64,000 nucleotides of DNA from Xenorhabdus japonica (GCF_900115195.1 NZ_FOVO01000001.1:62001-126000); one strand, 5' to 3'; counted from the stretch's first letter, positions 1-9,925 are shown. Notes: generated from the letters alone by a model not told the origin. Numbers and translations: made by a program.

Positions 1-746
1 ATATTTTTATTATTGATCATCGCGGGCAAGGTCGTTCTGGGCGAATATTGGATGATCGACAAAAAGGCCATGTCGAAGAGTTCGATCATTATGTGGATGA
101 CTTAGCTAAATTTATTGATCTTGAAGTGGCTCCCCGTCAGGCTCATCGCTGTTATGCACTGGCCCATTCGATGGGCGGTGCGATTTTGAGTCGTTTTCTG
201 ATGCGTTACCAAGAGCCGATTTTTCGTGCTGTGGCGCTATGTGCACCGATGTTTGGTATTTATTTACCGATGCCTCGTTGGTTAGCCAATATTCTGGTTG
301 AACAGGCGGAACCCCATTTCAAAAGGCGTACCGCTTATGCTCTCTCAACGGGGAAATGGCAACCATTGCCCTATTTTATCAATTTATTAACGCACAGCTA
401 TGCGCGTTACCAGCGTTATTTGCGTTACTGTGCTGATTATCCTGAATTGCGCCTTGGTGGGCCGACTTATCATTGGATGCGTGAAAGTATGCTGATGGGG
501 GATAATCTGATTGAAAATGCGGGTAAAATTCAGAACCCACTCATGGTCTTGCAAGCGAGTGAAGATAAGATAGTGAGTAATCGGGAGCTATTGGCTTTTT
601 GTGAGTCACGCCAAAAAGCAGAAACAGGAAAAGAAGAACAAAATCCTCTAATTATCCAAGGAGCTCATCACGAAATCCTGTTCGAAGAAGATGCATTGCG
701 GGCGCAGGCTCTCAATGCAATTTGTGATTTTTTTGACCAGAACTGA
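1..746 (+). CDS. pldB: Lysophospholipase L2 PldB, 5' truncated by window edge
   Basis: An alpha/beta-hydrolase that in E. coli acts on lysophospholipids at the inner membrane. The frame is open from base 3, before any start codon, and reads IFIIDHRGQGRSGR, the conserved strand before the nucleophile, so the N-terminus lies outside the window. The nucleophile elbow is AHSMGGA (about 4 codons before position 180). A late Asp (ASEDKIV) and a His (GAHHEIL near the C-terminus) complete the Ser-Asp-His triad. It is followed after 21 bp by yigL, the same pair order as in E. coli. Identification rests on motifs and synteny. Confidence 0.93.
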   Translation, partial: IFIIDHRGQGRSGRILDDRQKGHVEEFDHYVDDLAKFIDLEVAPRQAHRCYALAHSMGGAILSRFLMRYQEPIFRAVALCAPMFGIYLPMPRWLANILVEQAEPHFKRRTAYALSTGKWQPLPYFINLLTHSYARYQRYLRYCADYPELRLGGPTYHWMRESMLMGDNLIENAGKIQNPLMVLQASEDKIVSNRELLAFCESRQKAETGKEEQNPLIIQGAHHEILFEEDALRAQALNAICDFFDQN

Positions 747-767
747 TCTAGTTTAGGAACCATAACC

Positions 768-1592
768 ATGTACCATGTTGTTGCTTCAGATTTAGATGGC
801 ACTTTGTTGTCTCCCGACCATAAATTAACCCCGTATACCAAGGAAACGCTGAACTTGCTGACGGAACAAGGAATTCATTTTATTTTCGCAACAGGGCGCC
901 ATCATGTTGATGTGGGGCAGATCCGTGATGGGTTGGGCATTGATGCTTATATGATCACATCTAACGGTGCAAGAGTTCACAATATTCAGGATGAATTGGT
1001 ATTCAGCCATAACTTAGATCCTGAGATTGCCCATGATTTATGTTTATTGGAGTTTGATAATCCCGATATCCTGACAAATTACTTCAATAATGACGCTTGG
1101 TTAATGAATAGGGAAGCTCCCGAGCAAGAGGAGTTTTTTCAGGAGTCAGTATTCCATTATCAGCTTTTTCAACGCGATAATTTTCCCACTGATGGCGTGT
1201 GTAAAGTTTATTACATCAGTGAAGATCATGATTATTTGGTGGATTTGGAAGAGAGAATTAAAGCGCGTTGGGGAGCAAGGGTTAATGTCAGCTTTTCACT
1301 GAGAAATTGCTTGGAAGTGATGGCTGGTGGTGTTTCTAAAGGTCATGCGTTGGAGCAAGTTTGTCAATTGATTGGATACCAATTGAGTGACTGCATTGCT
1401 TTCGGCGATGGTATGAATGATCGGGAAATGTTGAGTGTGGCAGGCAAAGGCTGCATTATGCAGGGAGCGCACCAGCGCTTGAAAGACATTCTACCTGATA
1501 TGGAAGTTATTGGTTCCAATGCTGATGATGCTGTTTCTTGTTATTTGAGGAAAATGTATCAAGTTGGAAGCTATTTGAAGCTAATAGTCTGA
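768..1592 (+). CDS. yigL: Cof-type HAD phosphatase YigL
   Basis: A 274-aa haloacid-dehalogenase phosphatase of the Cof/YbiV class. E. coli YigL dephosphorylates sugar phosphates and pyridoxal phosphate and contributes to sugar-phosphate stress relief. Motif I is DLDGTLL (nucleophile Asp 8, acid Asp 10), motif II is FATGR, a conserved Lys lies in GGVSKG, and motif IV is GDGMNDREM. The length is close to E. coli (266 aa). An AGGAAC site precedes the ATG. It forms a probable two-gene unit with pldB and ends at a strong intrinsic terminator. Confidence 0.93.
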   Translation: MYHVVASDLDGTLLSPDHKLTPYTKETLNLLTEQGIHFIFATGRHHVDVGQIRDGLGIDAYMITSNGARVHNIQDELVFSHNLDPEIAHDLCLLEFDNPDILTNYFNNDAWLMNREAPEQEEFFQESVFHYQLFQRDNFPTDGVCKVYYISEDHDYLVDLEERIKARWGARVNVSFSLRNCLEVMAGGVSKGHALEQVCQLIGYQLSDCIAFGDGMNDREMLSVAGKGCIMQGAHQRLKDILPDMEVIGSNADDAVSCYLRKMYQVGSYLKLIV

Positions 1593-1603
1593 ATAATTGT
1601 TTT

Positions 1604-1634
1604 AAAACAGCATCCGATGTGATGCTGTTTTTTA
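1604..1634 (+). terminator. Intrinsic terminator after yigL
   Basis: A perfect 11-bp stem (1604-1614 with 1621-1631), a 6-nt loop and a run of T residues, 12 bp after the yigL stop codon. Confidence 0.9.
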
Positions 1635-1639
1635 TGTCA

Positions 1640-2279
1640 TGATAGATGTTTTCTCAGTCACATTTGATAACTCCCCTGCCGTGTAATGTAGAAAATCGCA
1701 AAATAGATTTGGATAAATATTAGGATTGATTTTCGATTAAAAGAGTCAATAAGCTTGCCAATAAAAGGGGTTAAGAAAAGAATCAAGATAGCGGAAGGAG
1801 TGCGGGTTCACCTGAGGTATTACTGATATACCACGGAATAAGATACATCCCGATGGAAACGGTAACTGATGAAGAGAAGTTGGATATCAAAAAAGTGCTA
1901 TCAGAAGCCAAGTCCGCCCGGAAAAAAAATAGATATTTTCATATCTATACTAATGATTTTAAAACAATAAAATAATTAATTACTTTTATAAGACAAATCA
2001 TAATCTAACCCAGATTAATAATAGAATAATTAGTTTTGTTTTCCTGATCAAATCATACATAACTTTGATATATGCTAGAGATATTTATGTTGTTTTTGTT
2101 TTAAATTTTGTATTTGGAAGTTTTTTTTAATTCACTATCTACTAATGGTATAAATAATGAGATGTTAATCAACCAATAATTGGATATAGACTTTAAAAGA
2201 TAAATAGGTATAAAATTTACCATCATTTATAGTTTGCCTGTTTTTCTTTTATATAAATTAATTTCAATAAAGAGACATT
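1640..2279. other. AT-rich intergenic stretch, probably decayed DNA
   Basis: About 640 bp without a convincing gene between yigL and the broken DUF805 gene. Base composition is clearly more AT-rich than the flanking genes, particularly after 1930. The only open stretch that looks coding is 1853-1975, listed separately. No insertion-sequence ends were recognised. The conserved pldB-yigL neighbourhood ends here, so this is a synteny breakpoint. Confidence 0.5.
1853..1975 (+). CDS. Possible small ORF or gene fragment, unknown
   Basis: An open frame of 40 codons from ATG 1853 to TAA 1973. The same frame stays open upstream to about 1780. The predicted peptide is lysine- and glutamate-rich (METVTDEEKLDIKKVL at the start, ending NDFKTIK) and could form a short helix. 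It is less AT-rich than its surroundings, which suggests a remnant of a longer gene. There is no good ribosome binding site before 1853 and no family is recognised. Confidence 0.2.
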   Translation: METVTDEEKLDIKKVLSEAKSARKKNRYFHIYTNDFKTIK

Positions 2280-2633
2280 ATGAATTAGTATCTTAGTTTT
2301 TTTAAAAATTATGCTGAGTTTTCAGGTCGTGCGCGTCGTGAAGAATATTGGATGTTCCGTTTATTTGATATTATTATATCTGTATCCTTATTTATATGTG
2401 GAACAGTAATTAATGAAAGCGCTGGTTTTGGGTTATTGGTTGTTTATGGGCTCTTAACTCTTATTCCAGGTCTGGCTGTAGCAGTGCGCCGCCTTCATGA
2501 TACGAATCATTCTGGTTGGTGGTTATTGATGTCCCTAATTCCATTTGCCAATATTGTTTTATTAATATTTTTCTTCCTGAAAGGAACGACTGGCGATAAT
2601 AATTACGGAGAAGATCCGAAAAAATTATCCTAA
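2280..2633 (+). pseudogene. DUF805 (YhaH/YhaI-like) membrane protein with amber codon 3
   Basis: From ATG 2280 the frame reads Met-Asn-stop-Tyr-Leu, then continues open through SFFKNYAEFSGRARREEYW to 2633. DUF805 proteins usually begin Met-x-Trp-Tyr, so TAG at 2286-2288 replaces the conserved TGG. The remainder is intact: GRARREEYW, two to three hydrophobic helices, RRLHDTNHSGWW and a charged tail ending NYGEDPKK. Total length would be 117 residues, typical of the family. The next in-frame ATG is 2352, which would give 93 residues lacking the first conserved block. Recent single-base inactivation is the simplest reading; suppression or reinitiation is possible. Confidence 0.8.
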
Positions 2634-2686
2634 TATATCAGAGTATATATAGTATGAGTTAAAAGTTTAGTTTGCCATATAATATA

Positions 2687-2720
2687 AAACGCCACTTTAT
2701 CCTTTAGTGGTGTTTTTTTT
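2687..2720 (+). terminator. Terminator after the DUF805 gene
   Basis: A stem pairing AAACGCCACT with AGTGGTGTTT (one G-T pair), a short loop, then eight or more T residues. It lies about 55 bp after the stop codon. Confidence 0.75.
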
Positions 2721-2853
2721 TACTAATCGTATAATTTATTTTATTGATTTCTTTTTGAGAGAATGAATTTTTTATAAAAAATAATCATGCCCTTTGCATA
2801 AATAATTTATCTGGAATATAGTGCTTGCGATATTAAAATAAGGAATATTATTT

Positions 2854-3167
2854 ATGAATGATTTACGCTTTGCTTACTATAAATTATCTCCAGAACTATT
2901 GCAGGGGTTCCGTGCGGTAAAAGAAGGGTTGGAAAAAGCTCACTAGATGAATTAGCCGGATGGCGGGTCAGCGGTCAGTTTAGTCCCCGTGAAAAGGCAG
3001 CGTTAGAATGGGCGGAAGCTCTTACTCATATTGTGGCAACATACGCAGACGATTATGCCTATTTACCTTTGAAAGGTTATTTCACTGATCAAGAAATTTC
3101 TGATTTGACCTTTGCTATTGCGCTTATGAATGAGATGAATCGGCTTGTAATCGGAATGCGTCAGTAA
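2854..3167 (+). pseudogene. Carboxymuconolactone decarboxylase/AhpD-like gene, internal deletion
   Basis: Frame 1 from ATG 2854 encodes 30 residues (MNDLRFAYYKLSPELLQGF, then RAVKEGLEKAH) and stops at TAG 2944. A second frame, open from about 2937 to TAA 3165, encodes SLDELAGWRVSGQFSPREK and the C-terminal part ending NRLVIGMRQ. In intact family members these two pieces are separated by roughly 35-40 residues holding the CxxC...H redox centre. That block is missing and the frame is shifted, so the gene is inactive. AhpD-like proteins act in peroxide defence. The join point is near 2937-2944. Confidence 0.82.
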
Positions 3168-3203
3168 CATGACGTTATTAATTCTGCAATATATCCGATA
3201 GGC

Positions 3204-3241
3204 TTCAAGTTGCAGCGCTGCCAATAAAGCTGCAACTTGAA
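3204..3241. repeat. Palindromic dispersed repeat, copy 1
   Basis: Perfect 13-bp inverted repeat (TTCAAGTTGCAGC at 3204-3216 and its complement at 3229-3241) with a 12-nt spacer and no T tract afterwards. A related copy is at 35996-36034. It lies between the pseudogene and the 3' end of mscM. Confidence 0.6.
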
Positions 3242-3335
3242 AGAAAAAGAAGATATGTTTTATTTGGTTCTTTTATGCATCAACCAATAATCCACTAACC
3301 TGAAAAGGTATGCGTCTGGTCATGTTGCTGTAAGG

Positions 3336-6300
3336 TTACAGTGATCCCGGTTTACGTGGAGGATTACGACCCGTGTAGTTAGTTGTCGCACTGCGGATCT
3401 CTTGCCCAAAAATATCAACACGTGCCTGAAATGGTGGAAATGGCAAGGTGATATCATGTTTGCGGAATTCCTGCAAAACGTGCTGATGTATTTCATGACG
3501 GGCAGGCATACGATGCCCCATTTCTGCCGCGTAGGCACGCAGTTCATAAATTTGGATGCCTTGTTGTAAATCCACTAAATATACTTCCGGCACCGGATTA
3601 TCAAGAATTAATGGTGAGCTTTTGGCTGCGGTCGTTAATATGTCGGTGGCACGGATAGAGTCAACATCAGCCGGAACTGGGATCGTCAGGACGATACGAG
3701 TAATCGTATCAGACAGTGACCAGTTGATGAATTGCTCTGTAATAAATGCCTTATTGGGAACAATAATCTCTTTCTTGTCCCAGTCAGACAGCGTTGTTGC
3801 CCGTGTATTGATTTTTGTGATGCTGCCGGTCAGACCACGGATAGTCACGGTATCACCAATGCGGATCGGTTTTTCAAATAAGATGATCAGTCCGGAAATA
3901 ATATTGGCGAAAATTTCCTGCAAGCCAAAACCAAGCCCAACCCCCATTGCGGCAACCAGCCATTGTAACTTCGACCACTCAATTCCCACCAGAGAGAAAC
4001 CAACCAAACCGCCAATGAGTGTAATGCTGTATTTGGTCAGTGTCGTAATGGCATAACCTGTTCCTGGTGACAGCACCAGATGTTGTAATAGAGCAAGTTC
4101 CAACAGGGCTGGCAAATTACGGACAAGTTGCGTAGTAATGACAATAACCAAAATAGCAATTAACACTGAGCCTACGGTAATTGGCTGAATGCTATTAACA
4201 CCGTTGATGGTTGTACTGACGTTCCAGAGCCGAATATTTTCAAGGAAAGAGAAGGCTGAATGTAACTCAGACCACAATAGGATCAGAGAAACTAGCGCAA
4301 TCATTGCCAGAATTGAACGCACTAACCCTAACGACTGGGCACTGATGGCATCCAAATCAATAACAGGTTCCTCAACCTCGATCGAACCCTCTACACTACT
4401 ATTAATATTGGTTGAATCTTCTTCACTTTTAGCACGCTGGGCCAATATATCCGCACGGCGTTGTTTTGCTCGTTCAAAAGCGATTTTGCGGCGCTGGATC
4501 AGCATCCATCGACGCACAATATGGTAAATTACCAGCAGGAAGAACCAGATGGCGACAGAAGTTTCCAGACGCACCAATAGCGCCTGTGAGGTTTGCAGAT
4601 AACCAAGGGTCGAAGCAAGTGCCGCCAGAATTGGAGCAGAGAGCAGAATCCACCATAGAACAGAACTAAAGATATTTTCTCCTGAACCATGTTTGTCCAT
4701 ATAGAGTGGAACGCCGGCACGCTTTAAGCTGTTAGTGACTAAACTCAGCGCAATGCACAGCATGATAAAACACAGTCTGCCGAGGGTTGAGATAAATTTT
4801 GAGTCGTCGTAATAATTAAAGGCAATCACTGCCATCATAAGAGGTACGATTAGGAAAATGGAAAGACGATAGAAACGCATAGCCCGCTTGATACGTTCTT
4901 CCGGCCAGCGAAAATGTGCGATAAATAAACCATTGGGATGGGCAAATGCTGCGCTAAGCATAAAGACCCACAAAATTGGAGTTGTTGCACTTATACCGTC
5001 GCCTATTGCCACAATTATCGGATATTGCCAAGCATTTTTCAGGCCGTAGCCAATGGCTGACCAGAGCATGGGTAGCGGTGATGCTGCGACGATAGACCAA
5101 AAAACTGTTCGCATAGTCAGAGAGAAATGATCTTGTGTTACTTTGCCAATGCGATTGCTGGAACGTTCAAGAAAAGCATGATATTGGCGGTGTGAGCTAA
5201 TACTGAAAAAGACCAGTAGCAAGGTGCCTAGCAAATAAAGCAGAGTATTCTGCGTGGTCAACATTTCGAGGATTGCGACACCCAACTGCGAGAACGTATC
5301 CAGAGACAGTAGGCGTGTCAGATCTTGCACTACCAATAGTGGATAATTCAGCGATATGGGATCGACATTTACTACCCAGAATAGATAGCGGTGGGTAACA
5401 TCCTTTACTTCTTTTAAAACATCATTTAATTGGCTGGTGGTTACCTTTAATTTTGTCAGTTCCAGTATTTTATTGTCATATACTGAGAGCAGAGAAGTTA
5501 ATAGCTTTTCCTGCGTGCGTATTGATGAGTTATAGGTTTCCTTTTGTTTTGGCGTCAGTGAATTGTATAAAGGTGATGTCTGCCAGGAAAATAATTGTTG
5601 TATGTTTTCCCGCATATTTTCATATTTCAGTCTGCTGAGACGTAATTCGGCAATATCTTTGTCAATTTGCTGAATTTTTTGCGTTTTAGGGATAGAAGTG
5701 AATTGAGCTCTCAAAGATTCGCTAAGTGCAGCGGATGAGTTTAGCCATTGTGCCTGTTCACGGATTGTATTGAATATTTTGTGCAGTTTCAGAATAGTAT
5801 TGGTTACTAAGCGTTGTTGCGAGCTAATGTCATCCATGCTCTCCCTTTGCTGCTCAGTTATTTGTGATAATTGGCGGTTTTGCAGGATTTTATCCTGCAA
5901 TAATTTAGGAATCTGTTCTCCGCTCTGCTCCGCCAGCATTTCTGTGTGCTTTAAGTCAAATTCTGTTTTCTTCTGTTGTTGAATATTTAACTGATAGCGC
6001 AATTGCTGGAGTTTATTATCCAGTCGTTGAGAGCGTTTTTTGAATAAATCGGCGCGCATGTGCGCAATTTCCTGACGATTATTGACAGAAAGTTGAGCTA
6101 TCCTCAGCTCATTGATTACAGCGTTATGAGCTTCGACTTCCGCTTGCGCCAGTTTCAGTTGTGCAAAGGCCAGTGGCGTGGAAGGTGAGCTCAGAGACTG
6201 GAGCCGAGAAGCTGCTTCAGCCTGCAAACTCTTTGCTTCAGTCTGCTGTTCAGGTAATTGACTTATGAACTCACTGATTTTTCGGGTTTCGTCCAGTTCT

Positions 6301-6704
6301 TGCTGTAATTGGTGTTCTTGCTTCTGTAATTCGCTATTTGTCTGGGTGATTTGCTGATCTAACTGGCTGATAGTCTGATTGGTTGGGATGGATATGTTCG
6401 TATTGCTTTCAGTAAGAATTTCCTGACGTAATTTTTTGATAATATTAGGAAATTCATCAATCGTTTTTTGGTACTCCCGGGCATTTGCATTGGCAGAGTT
6501 GGCCTTGTTAATCCAACTTATAGCCCCTTGATTTGTTCGAGCGATTTCAGAATATTGTGGGTTTTTGTTGCCTTCAACTTTCTGCAACTCTTGCTTCAGT
6601 TGGTTTTCATCCAACGGTATTGGTATTATAGAGGCAAAAGCCGAATTCGCAATTAAAAGGCTGAACAGTAAACTGATAATCAGGCGCACAATAAGGGGCT
6701 CCAT
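3336..6704 (-). CDS. mscM: Miniconductance mechanosensitive channel MscM (YjeP)
   Basis: A 1122-aa MscS-superfamily channel of the large MscK-like class (E. coli YjeP 1107 aa), opening under membrane tension to release osmolytes. An N-terminal signal sequence ending near SAFAS is followed by about 450 residues of coiled-coil-rich periplasmic domain, then about eleven hydrophobic segments. The C-terminal MscS core has the pore helix and beta domain: VGLGFGLQEIFANIISG, FEKPIRIGDTV and TRATTLSDWD. It lies 10 bp after psd in the same operon (rsgA-psd-mscM), as in E. coli. A start at 6704 is supported by the signal peptide. Confidence 0.95.
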   Translation of the reverse strand: MEPLIVRLIISLLFSLLIANSAFASIIPIPLDENQLKQELQKVEGNKNPQYSEIARTNQGAISWINKANSANANAREYQKTIDEFPNIIKKLRQEILTESNTNISIPTNQTISQLDQQITQTNSELQKQEHQLQQELDETRKISEFISQLPEQQTEAKSLQAEAASRLQSLSSPSTPLAFAQLKLAQAEVEAHNAVINELRIAQLSVNNRQEIAHMRADLFKKRSQRLDNKLQQLRYQLNIQQQKKTEFDLKHTEMLAEQSGEQIPKLLQDKILQNRQLSQITEQQRESMDDISSQQRLVTNTILKLHKIFNTIREQAQWLNSSAALSESLRAQFTSIPKTQKIQQIDKDIAELRLSRLKYENMRENIQQLFSWQTSPLYNSLTPKQKETYNSSIRTQEKLLTSLLSVYDNKILELTKLKVTTSQLNDVLKEVKDVTHRYLFWVVNVDPISLNYPLLVVQDLTRLLSLDTFSQLGVAILEMLTTQNTLLYLLGTLLLVFFSISSHRQYHAFLERSSNRIGKVTQDHFSLTMRTVFWSIVAASPLPMLWSAIGYGLKNAWQYPIIVAIGDGISATTPILWVFMLSAAFAHPNGLFIAHFRWPEERIKRAMRFYRLSIFLIVPLMMAVIAFNYYDDSKFISTLGRLCFIMLCIALSLVTNSLKRAGVPLYMDKHGSGENIFSSVLWWILLSAPILAALASTLGYLQTSQALLVRLETSVAIWFFLLVIYHIVRRWMLIQRRKIAFERAKQRRADILAQRAKSEEDSTNINSSVEGSIEVEEPVIDLDAISAQSLGLVRSILAMIALVSLILLWSELHSAFSFLENIRLWNVSTTINGVNSIQPITVGSVLIAILVIVITTQLVRNLPALLELALLQHLVLSPGTGYAITTLTKYSITLIGGLVGFSLVGIEWSKLQWLVAAMGVGLGFGLQEIFANIISGLIILFEKPIRIGDTVTIRGLTGSITKINTRATTLSDWDKKEIIVPNKAFITEQFINWSLSDTITRIVLTIPVPADVDSIRATDILTTAAKSSPLILDNPVPEVYLVDLQQGIQIYELRAYAAEMGHRMPARHEIHQHVLQEFRKHDITLPFPPFQARVDIFGQEIRSATTNYTGRNPPRKPGSL

Positions 6705-6714
6705 GGATCTAAAA

Positions 6715-7638
6715 TTAGTTGACGATATCTTTATTCATTGATTCATCAATATTCACTGAAGGTTCTTCTGATGATGTGATGGCTTGCGCCATCATGGTTC
6801 CCATGCGGGTTTGTGAACCACTGTATAAGTTGTTGGCAAAACTAATCTGATTAGCAGCAAATAGGTTGATAACGGTTGAACCCAGCTTGAAGCGTCCCAT
6901 TTCTTCTCCTTTTTTGAGGAAAACTACACCCTCCTGACCCTCTGTTGGGTAGGTCCAGCGCTTGATGATCCCTTCACGCGGAGGTGTGACACAACCACTC
7001 CAGACGGTTTCAATACTACCCACAATAGTAGCACCAACCAAAATTTGTACCATTGGCCCGAATGCCGTCTCAAATAAACAGATAACACGTTCATTACGTG
7101 CAAACAGGTTTGGTACATTGGCTGCTGTCAAGGGGTTGACTGAAAACAGATCGCCGGGAACATAAATCATCTCTTTAAGAACGCCGTCACATGGCATGTG
7201 AACACGGTGATAATCCTTTGGCGATAAGTAAGTCGTGATAAATTGACCATTGCGGAACTGTTCGGCCAGCTGATACTGTCCTGCCAGTAGTGCTTCTATC
7301 GTGTAATAGTGGCCTTTGGCCTGAATAATCTGATCTTCGCGGATCGCCCCAAGCTGACTTACTGTGCCGTCTGCTGGCAGAGCCAATTGGTGGACTTCAT
7401 TGACAATAGGGCGAATGTCCTCTTTGAGGGAACGGACAAAAAACTCATTGAATGTTGAGTAAGCGGTGAATAAAGGATCTTTGGCTTCATTCATATCCAC
7501 TTTATAGGCTTTGGCGAAAGCTTTGATTACAAGCTGTGTCAGCCAGCCAGCCTTTTTATTGGCAAACCAACCAGCCAGATTAGTAATGCATTGTTTTGGA
7601 AGTAAATATTGTAGCCTGATTTTAAAATTATCCAGCAC
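6715..7638 (-). CDS. psd: Phosphatidylserine decarboxylase proenzyme
   Basis: Makes phosphatidylethanolamine from phosphatidylserine at the inner membrane. The 307-aa protein has LGST at residues 252-255, where self-cleavage between Gly253 and Ser254 yields the pyruvoyl prosthetic group. Asp90 and His147, which act in self-cleavage, are present (PADG; HRVHMP). The start is GTG at 7638 with an AAGAGG site before it. It is slightly shorter than E. coli (322 aa), the difference being in the non-conserved C-terminal tail. It sits between rsgA and mscM. Confidence 0.96.
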   Translation of the reverse strand: MLDNFKIRLQYLLPKQCITNLAGWFANKKAGWLTQLVIKAFAKAYKVDMNEAKDPLFTAYSTFNEFFVRSLKEDIRPIVNEVHQLALPADGTVSQLGAIREDQIIQAKGHYYTIEALLAGQYQLAEQFRNGQFITTYLSPKDYHRVHMPCDGVLKEMIYVPGDLFSVNPLTAANVPNLFARNERVICLFETAFGPMVQILVGATIVGSIETVWSGCVTPPREGIIKRWTYPTEGQEGVVFLKKGEEMGRFKLGSTVINLFAANQISFANNLYSGSQTRMGTMMAQAITSSEEPSVNIDESMNKDIVN

Positions 7639-7732
7639 GTGAACCTCTTAGATCTTTTCTTGGCAAATTGGACAAAAGGCGACTATTGTACCTGCCATTA
7701 TTTTGAATGTCAGGGTATCGTTAATTATTGTC

Positions 7733-8791
7733 TTATTTTTGACCGTCTGTGAAATTTCTGCGTGGTTTAACCTGTGCCATGCTTTCCAGAATCCGGTGAT
7801 AATTTTCGAAACGTTCTTCAGCAATGGTACCTTGTTCCAGCGCTTCTCTTAAGGCACATCTAGGATCATCCTGATGTTTACAATCACGGAATTTACATCC
7901 TCCCAGATATTCACGGAATTCGACAAAGCCTTGTGTAACTTGTTCTGGCGTTAGATGCCACAATCCAAACTCACGGACACCTGGGGAATCGATCACATTT
8001 CCCCCCAGTGGGAAGTGGTAGAGGCGCGCGGTGGTGGTGGTATGCTGACCAAGACCAGAGTTATCTGAGACATTATTGACCAGAATATCTTTTTCATTGT
8101 CAGGCAGCAGGGTATTGAGCAAGCTGGATTTCCCGACACCGGATTGCCCAGCAAAGACACTGATTTTTTCAGCCAGCAGAGAGGTAAGCTCAGGAATACC
8201 TTCATTAGTATAGCTGGAAACTTCAAGTACGCGGTAGCCGATATGACGGTAGATATTCATGACATTATTGACCCATTCACGGCTTTCGGCATCCAACAGA
8301 TCAATTTTATTGAGTACGATCAAAGGCTCGATATTGAGTGTTTCACATGCGACTAAATAGCGATCGATAATATTCAATGAGAGTTCAGGTAAGATAGCGG
8401 AAACAATCACGATCTGGTCGATATTTGATGCAATTGGTTTGATACCATCATAGTAGTCAGGGCGTGTAAGTACGGAAGTGCGTTCATGGACCGCTTCTAC
8501 GATACCATTAACTTTGACATCAGACTGGAGTTGCAGCGCAGGGCGCCATATAACACGGTCCCCTGTGACCAATGAGCGTATTGTCCTGCGGATATTGCAA
8601 CGTTGTATGGAAGAATCTGCTGCTTCAATATCGGCATGTTGCCCGAATCGGCTGATCACCAGCCCTTCCTGTGGTTCACCAAACTGGCTATCATCCATTT
8701 CTGGTTTATTGGTATCAACTTTATGTAACCTGCGTTGATGATTGGCTTGCACACGGCGTTGTTGCCCTTTGGAAAGTTTACTTTTAGCCAC
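7733..8791 (-). CDS. rsgA: Ribosome small-subunit GTPase RsgA
   Basis: A 352-aa late 30S assembly GTPase. An N-terminal basic segment ([13 protein letters not shown]) precedes the OB fold. The GTPase motifs are circularly permuted: NKID comes first, then [10 protein letters not shown] (G1) and DSPG (G3). The C-terminal zinc site is [14 protein letters not shown]. It is the first gene of the rsgA-psd-mscM operon, divergent from orn with 111 bp between them, the E. coli arrangement. Confidence 0.96.
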   Translation of the reverse strand: MAKSKLSKGQQRRVQANHQRRLHKVDTNKPEMDDSQFGEPQEGLVISRFGQHADIEAADSSIQRCNIRRTIRSLVTGDRVIWRPALQLQSDVKVNGIVEAVHERTSVLTRPDYYDGIKPIASNIDQIVIVSAILPELSLNIIDRYLVACETLNIEPLIVLNKIDLLDAESREWVNNVMNIYRHIGYRVLEVSSYTNEGIPELTSLLAEKISVFAGQSGVGKSSLLNTLLPDNEKDILVNNVSDNSGLGQHTTTTARLYHFPLGGNVIDSPGVREFGLWHLTPEQVTQGFVEFREYLGGCKFRDCKHQDDPRCALREALEQGTIAEERFENYHRILESMAQVKPRRNFTDGQK

Positions 8792-8902
8792 CGAATCTCA
8801 CTTATTTTCACTTATCTTGCTGATTATCGCTGTGAATGTTCAAAAACGTTATGATACATCACGGATACAGACTACCTCTTTTGAAGGAAATTAGGATATA
8901 TC

Positions 8903-9448
8903 ATGTCAAAAAGCGAGAACAATCTTATCTGGATAGATTTAGAGATGACTGGATTAGATCCCGAGCGCGATCGCATAATTGAAATTGCGACCATTGTTAC
9001 CGATTCGGAATTGAATATTCTTGCAGAAGGGCCGATCATTGCGGTTCATCAGCCGGATGAGCAATTGGCATTGATGGATGATTGGAACGTACGGACGCAT
9101 ACCGCTAGTGGGTTGGTGGAACGTGTAAAGCAGAGTCAATTTGATGATGCACAAGCTGAAAAAGCAACTATTGCTTTTCTGGAACAATGGATTCCGGCTG
9201 GAAAATCACCAATTTGTGGTAATAGTGTGGGGCAGGATCGTCGTTTCCTATTCCGTTATATGCCTGAATTGGAAAAGTATTTTCATTACCGTTATTTGGA
9301 TGTCAGTACGCTTAAAGAATTGGCTCGCCGTTGGAAGCCAGAGATGTTGTCGGGGTTCAGCAAGAAAAATACTCATCAGGCATTGGATGATATTCGAGAA
9401 TCCATTGCCGAATTAGTGTATTACCGTGAACACTTTATTCAAAAATAG
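8903..9448 (+). CDS. orn: Oligoribonuclease
   Basis: A 181-aa DEDDh 3'-5' exonuclease that degrades the 2-5 nt RNAs left by other RNases; essential in E. coli. Catalytic residues are visible in [10 protein letters not shown] (Asp, Glu), in the SVGQDRRFL block, and in [10 protein letters not shown] (His, Asp). The length equals the E. coli enzyme. It precedes the tRNA-Gly genes as in E. coli. Confidence 0.97.
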   Translation: MSKSENNLIWIDLEMTGLDPERDRIIEIATIVTDSELNILAEGPIIAVHQPDEQLALMDDWNVRTHTASGLVERVKQSQFDDAQAEKATIAFLEQWIPAGKSPICGNSVGQDRRFLFRYMPELEKYFHYRYLDVSTLKELARRWKPEMLSGFSKKNTHQALDDIRESIAELVYYREHFIQK

Positions 9449-9483
9449 ACATAGTCAACAATAAACAATAGCTATTAGTACAT

Positions 9484-9557
9484 AGTTTGTATGTAAATGT
9501 TTGTGCATAAATAGTTTGTACATAATTAGTTTGCACAAATGGTTTGTACGTAAAACG
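9484..9557. repeat. Degenerate tandem repeat, five TTTGTxcAtAA-type units
   Basis: TTTGT/TTTGC units start at 9486, 9500, 9515, 9530 and 9543, a period of 13-15 bp, each followed by an A-rich half with a dinucleotide such as CATAAT or CGTAAA. It lies between orn and the tRNA promoter. Confidence 0.6.
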
Positions 9558-9641
9558 TTCTCTGAGTTGATGGTTAAACGGATTATTTGCCGATTTAATC
9601 ATCAATCAGAGAAAAAACGCAATTTTTTATGTTTTGGGGAC

Positions 9642-9669
9642 TTGCCAGAAGAATAATTCCTCGTATAAT
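9642..9669 (+). promoter_or_regulatory. Sigma-70 promoter of the tRNA-Gly genes
   Basis: TTGCCA at 9642-9647 and a perfect TATAAT at 9664-9669 with a 16-bp spacer, followed by the GC-rich discriminator GCGCTCCCC. That pattern is typical of stringently controlled stable-RNA promoters. The first tRNA begins at 9721. Confidence 0.75.
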
Positions 9670-9720
9670 GCGCTCCCCGTACCGATGAAGAATTTCAACA
9701 GTACAGTACACTAAATATAT

Positions 9721-9796
<76 letters not shown>

Positions 9797-9849
9797 AATT
9801 AAAAGTTATTTAGGTGTGAAAGAATTGGCTGACAGAAGCCATAATAAAT

Positions 9850-9925
<76 letters not shown>

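Noticed and set aside
3336-6704. Open frames on the plus strand inside mscM (for example 3556-4056)
   Set aside because: Antisense shadows of a gene with clear MscS motifs.
9484-9557. CRISPR array
   Set aside because: Units are 13-15 bp and adjacent without spacers; no cas genes are present. The same applies to 62770-62851.
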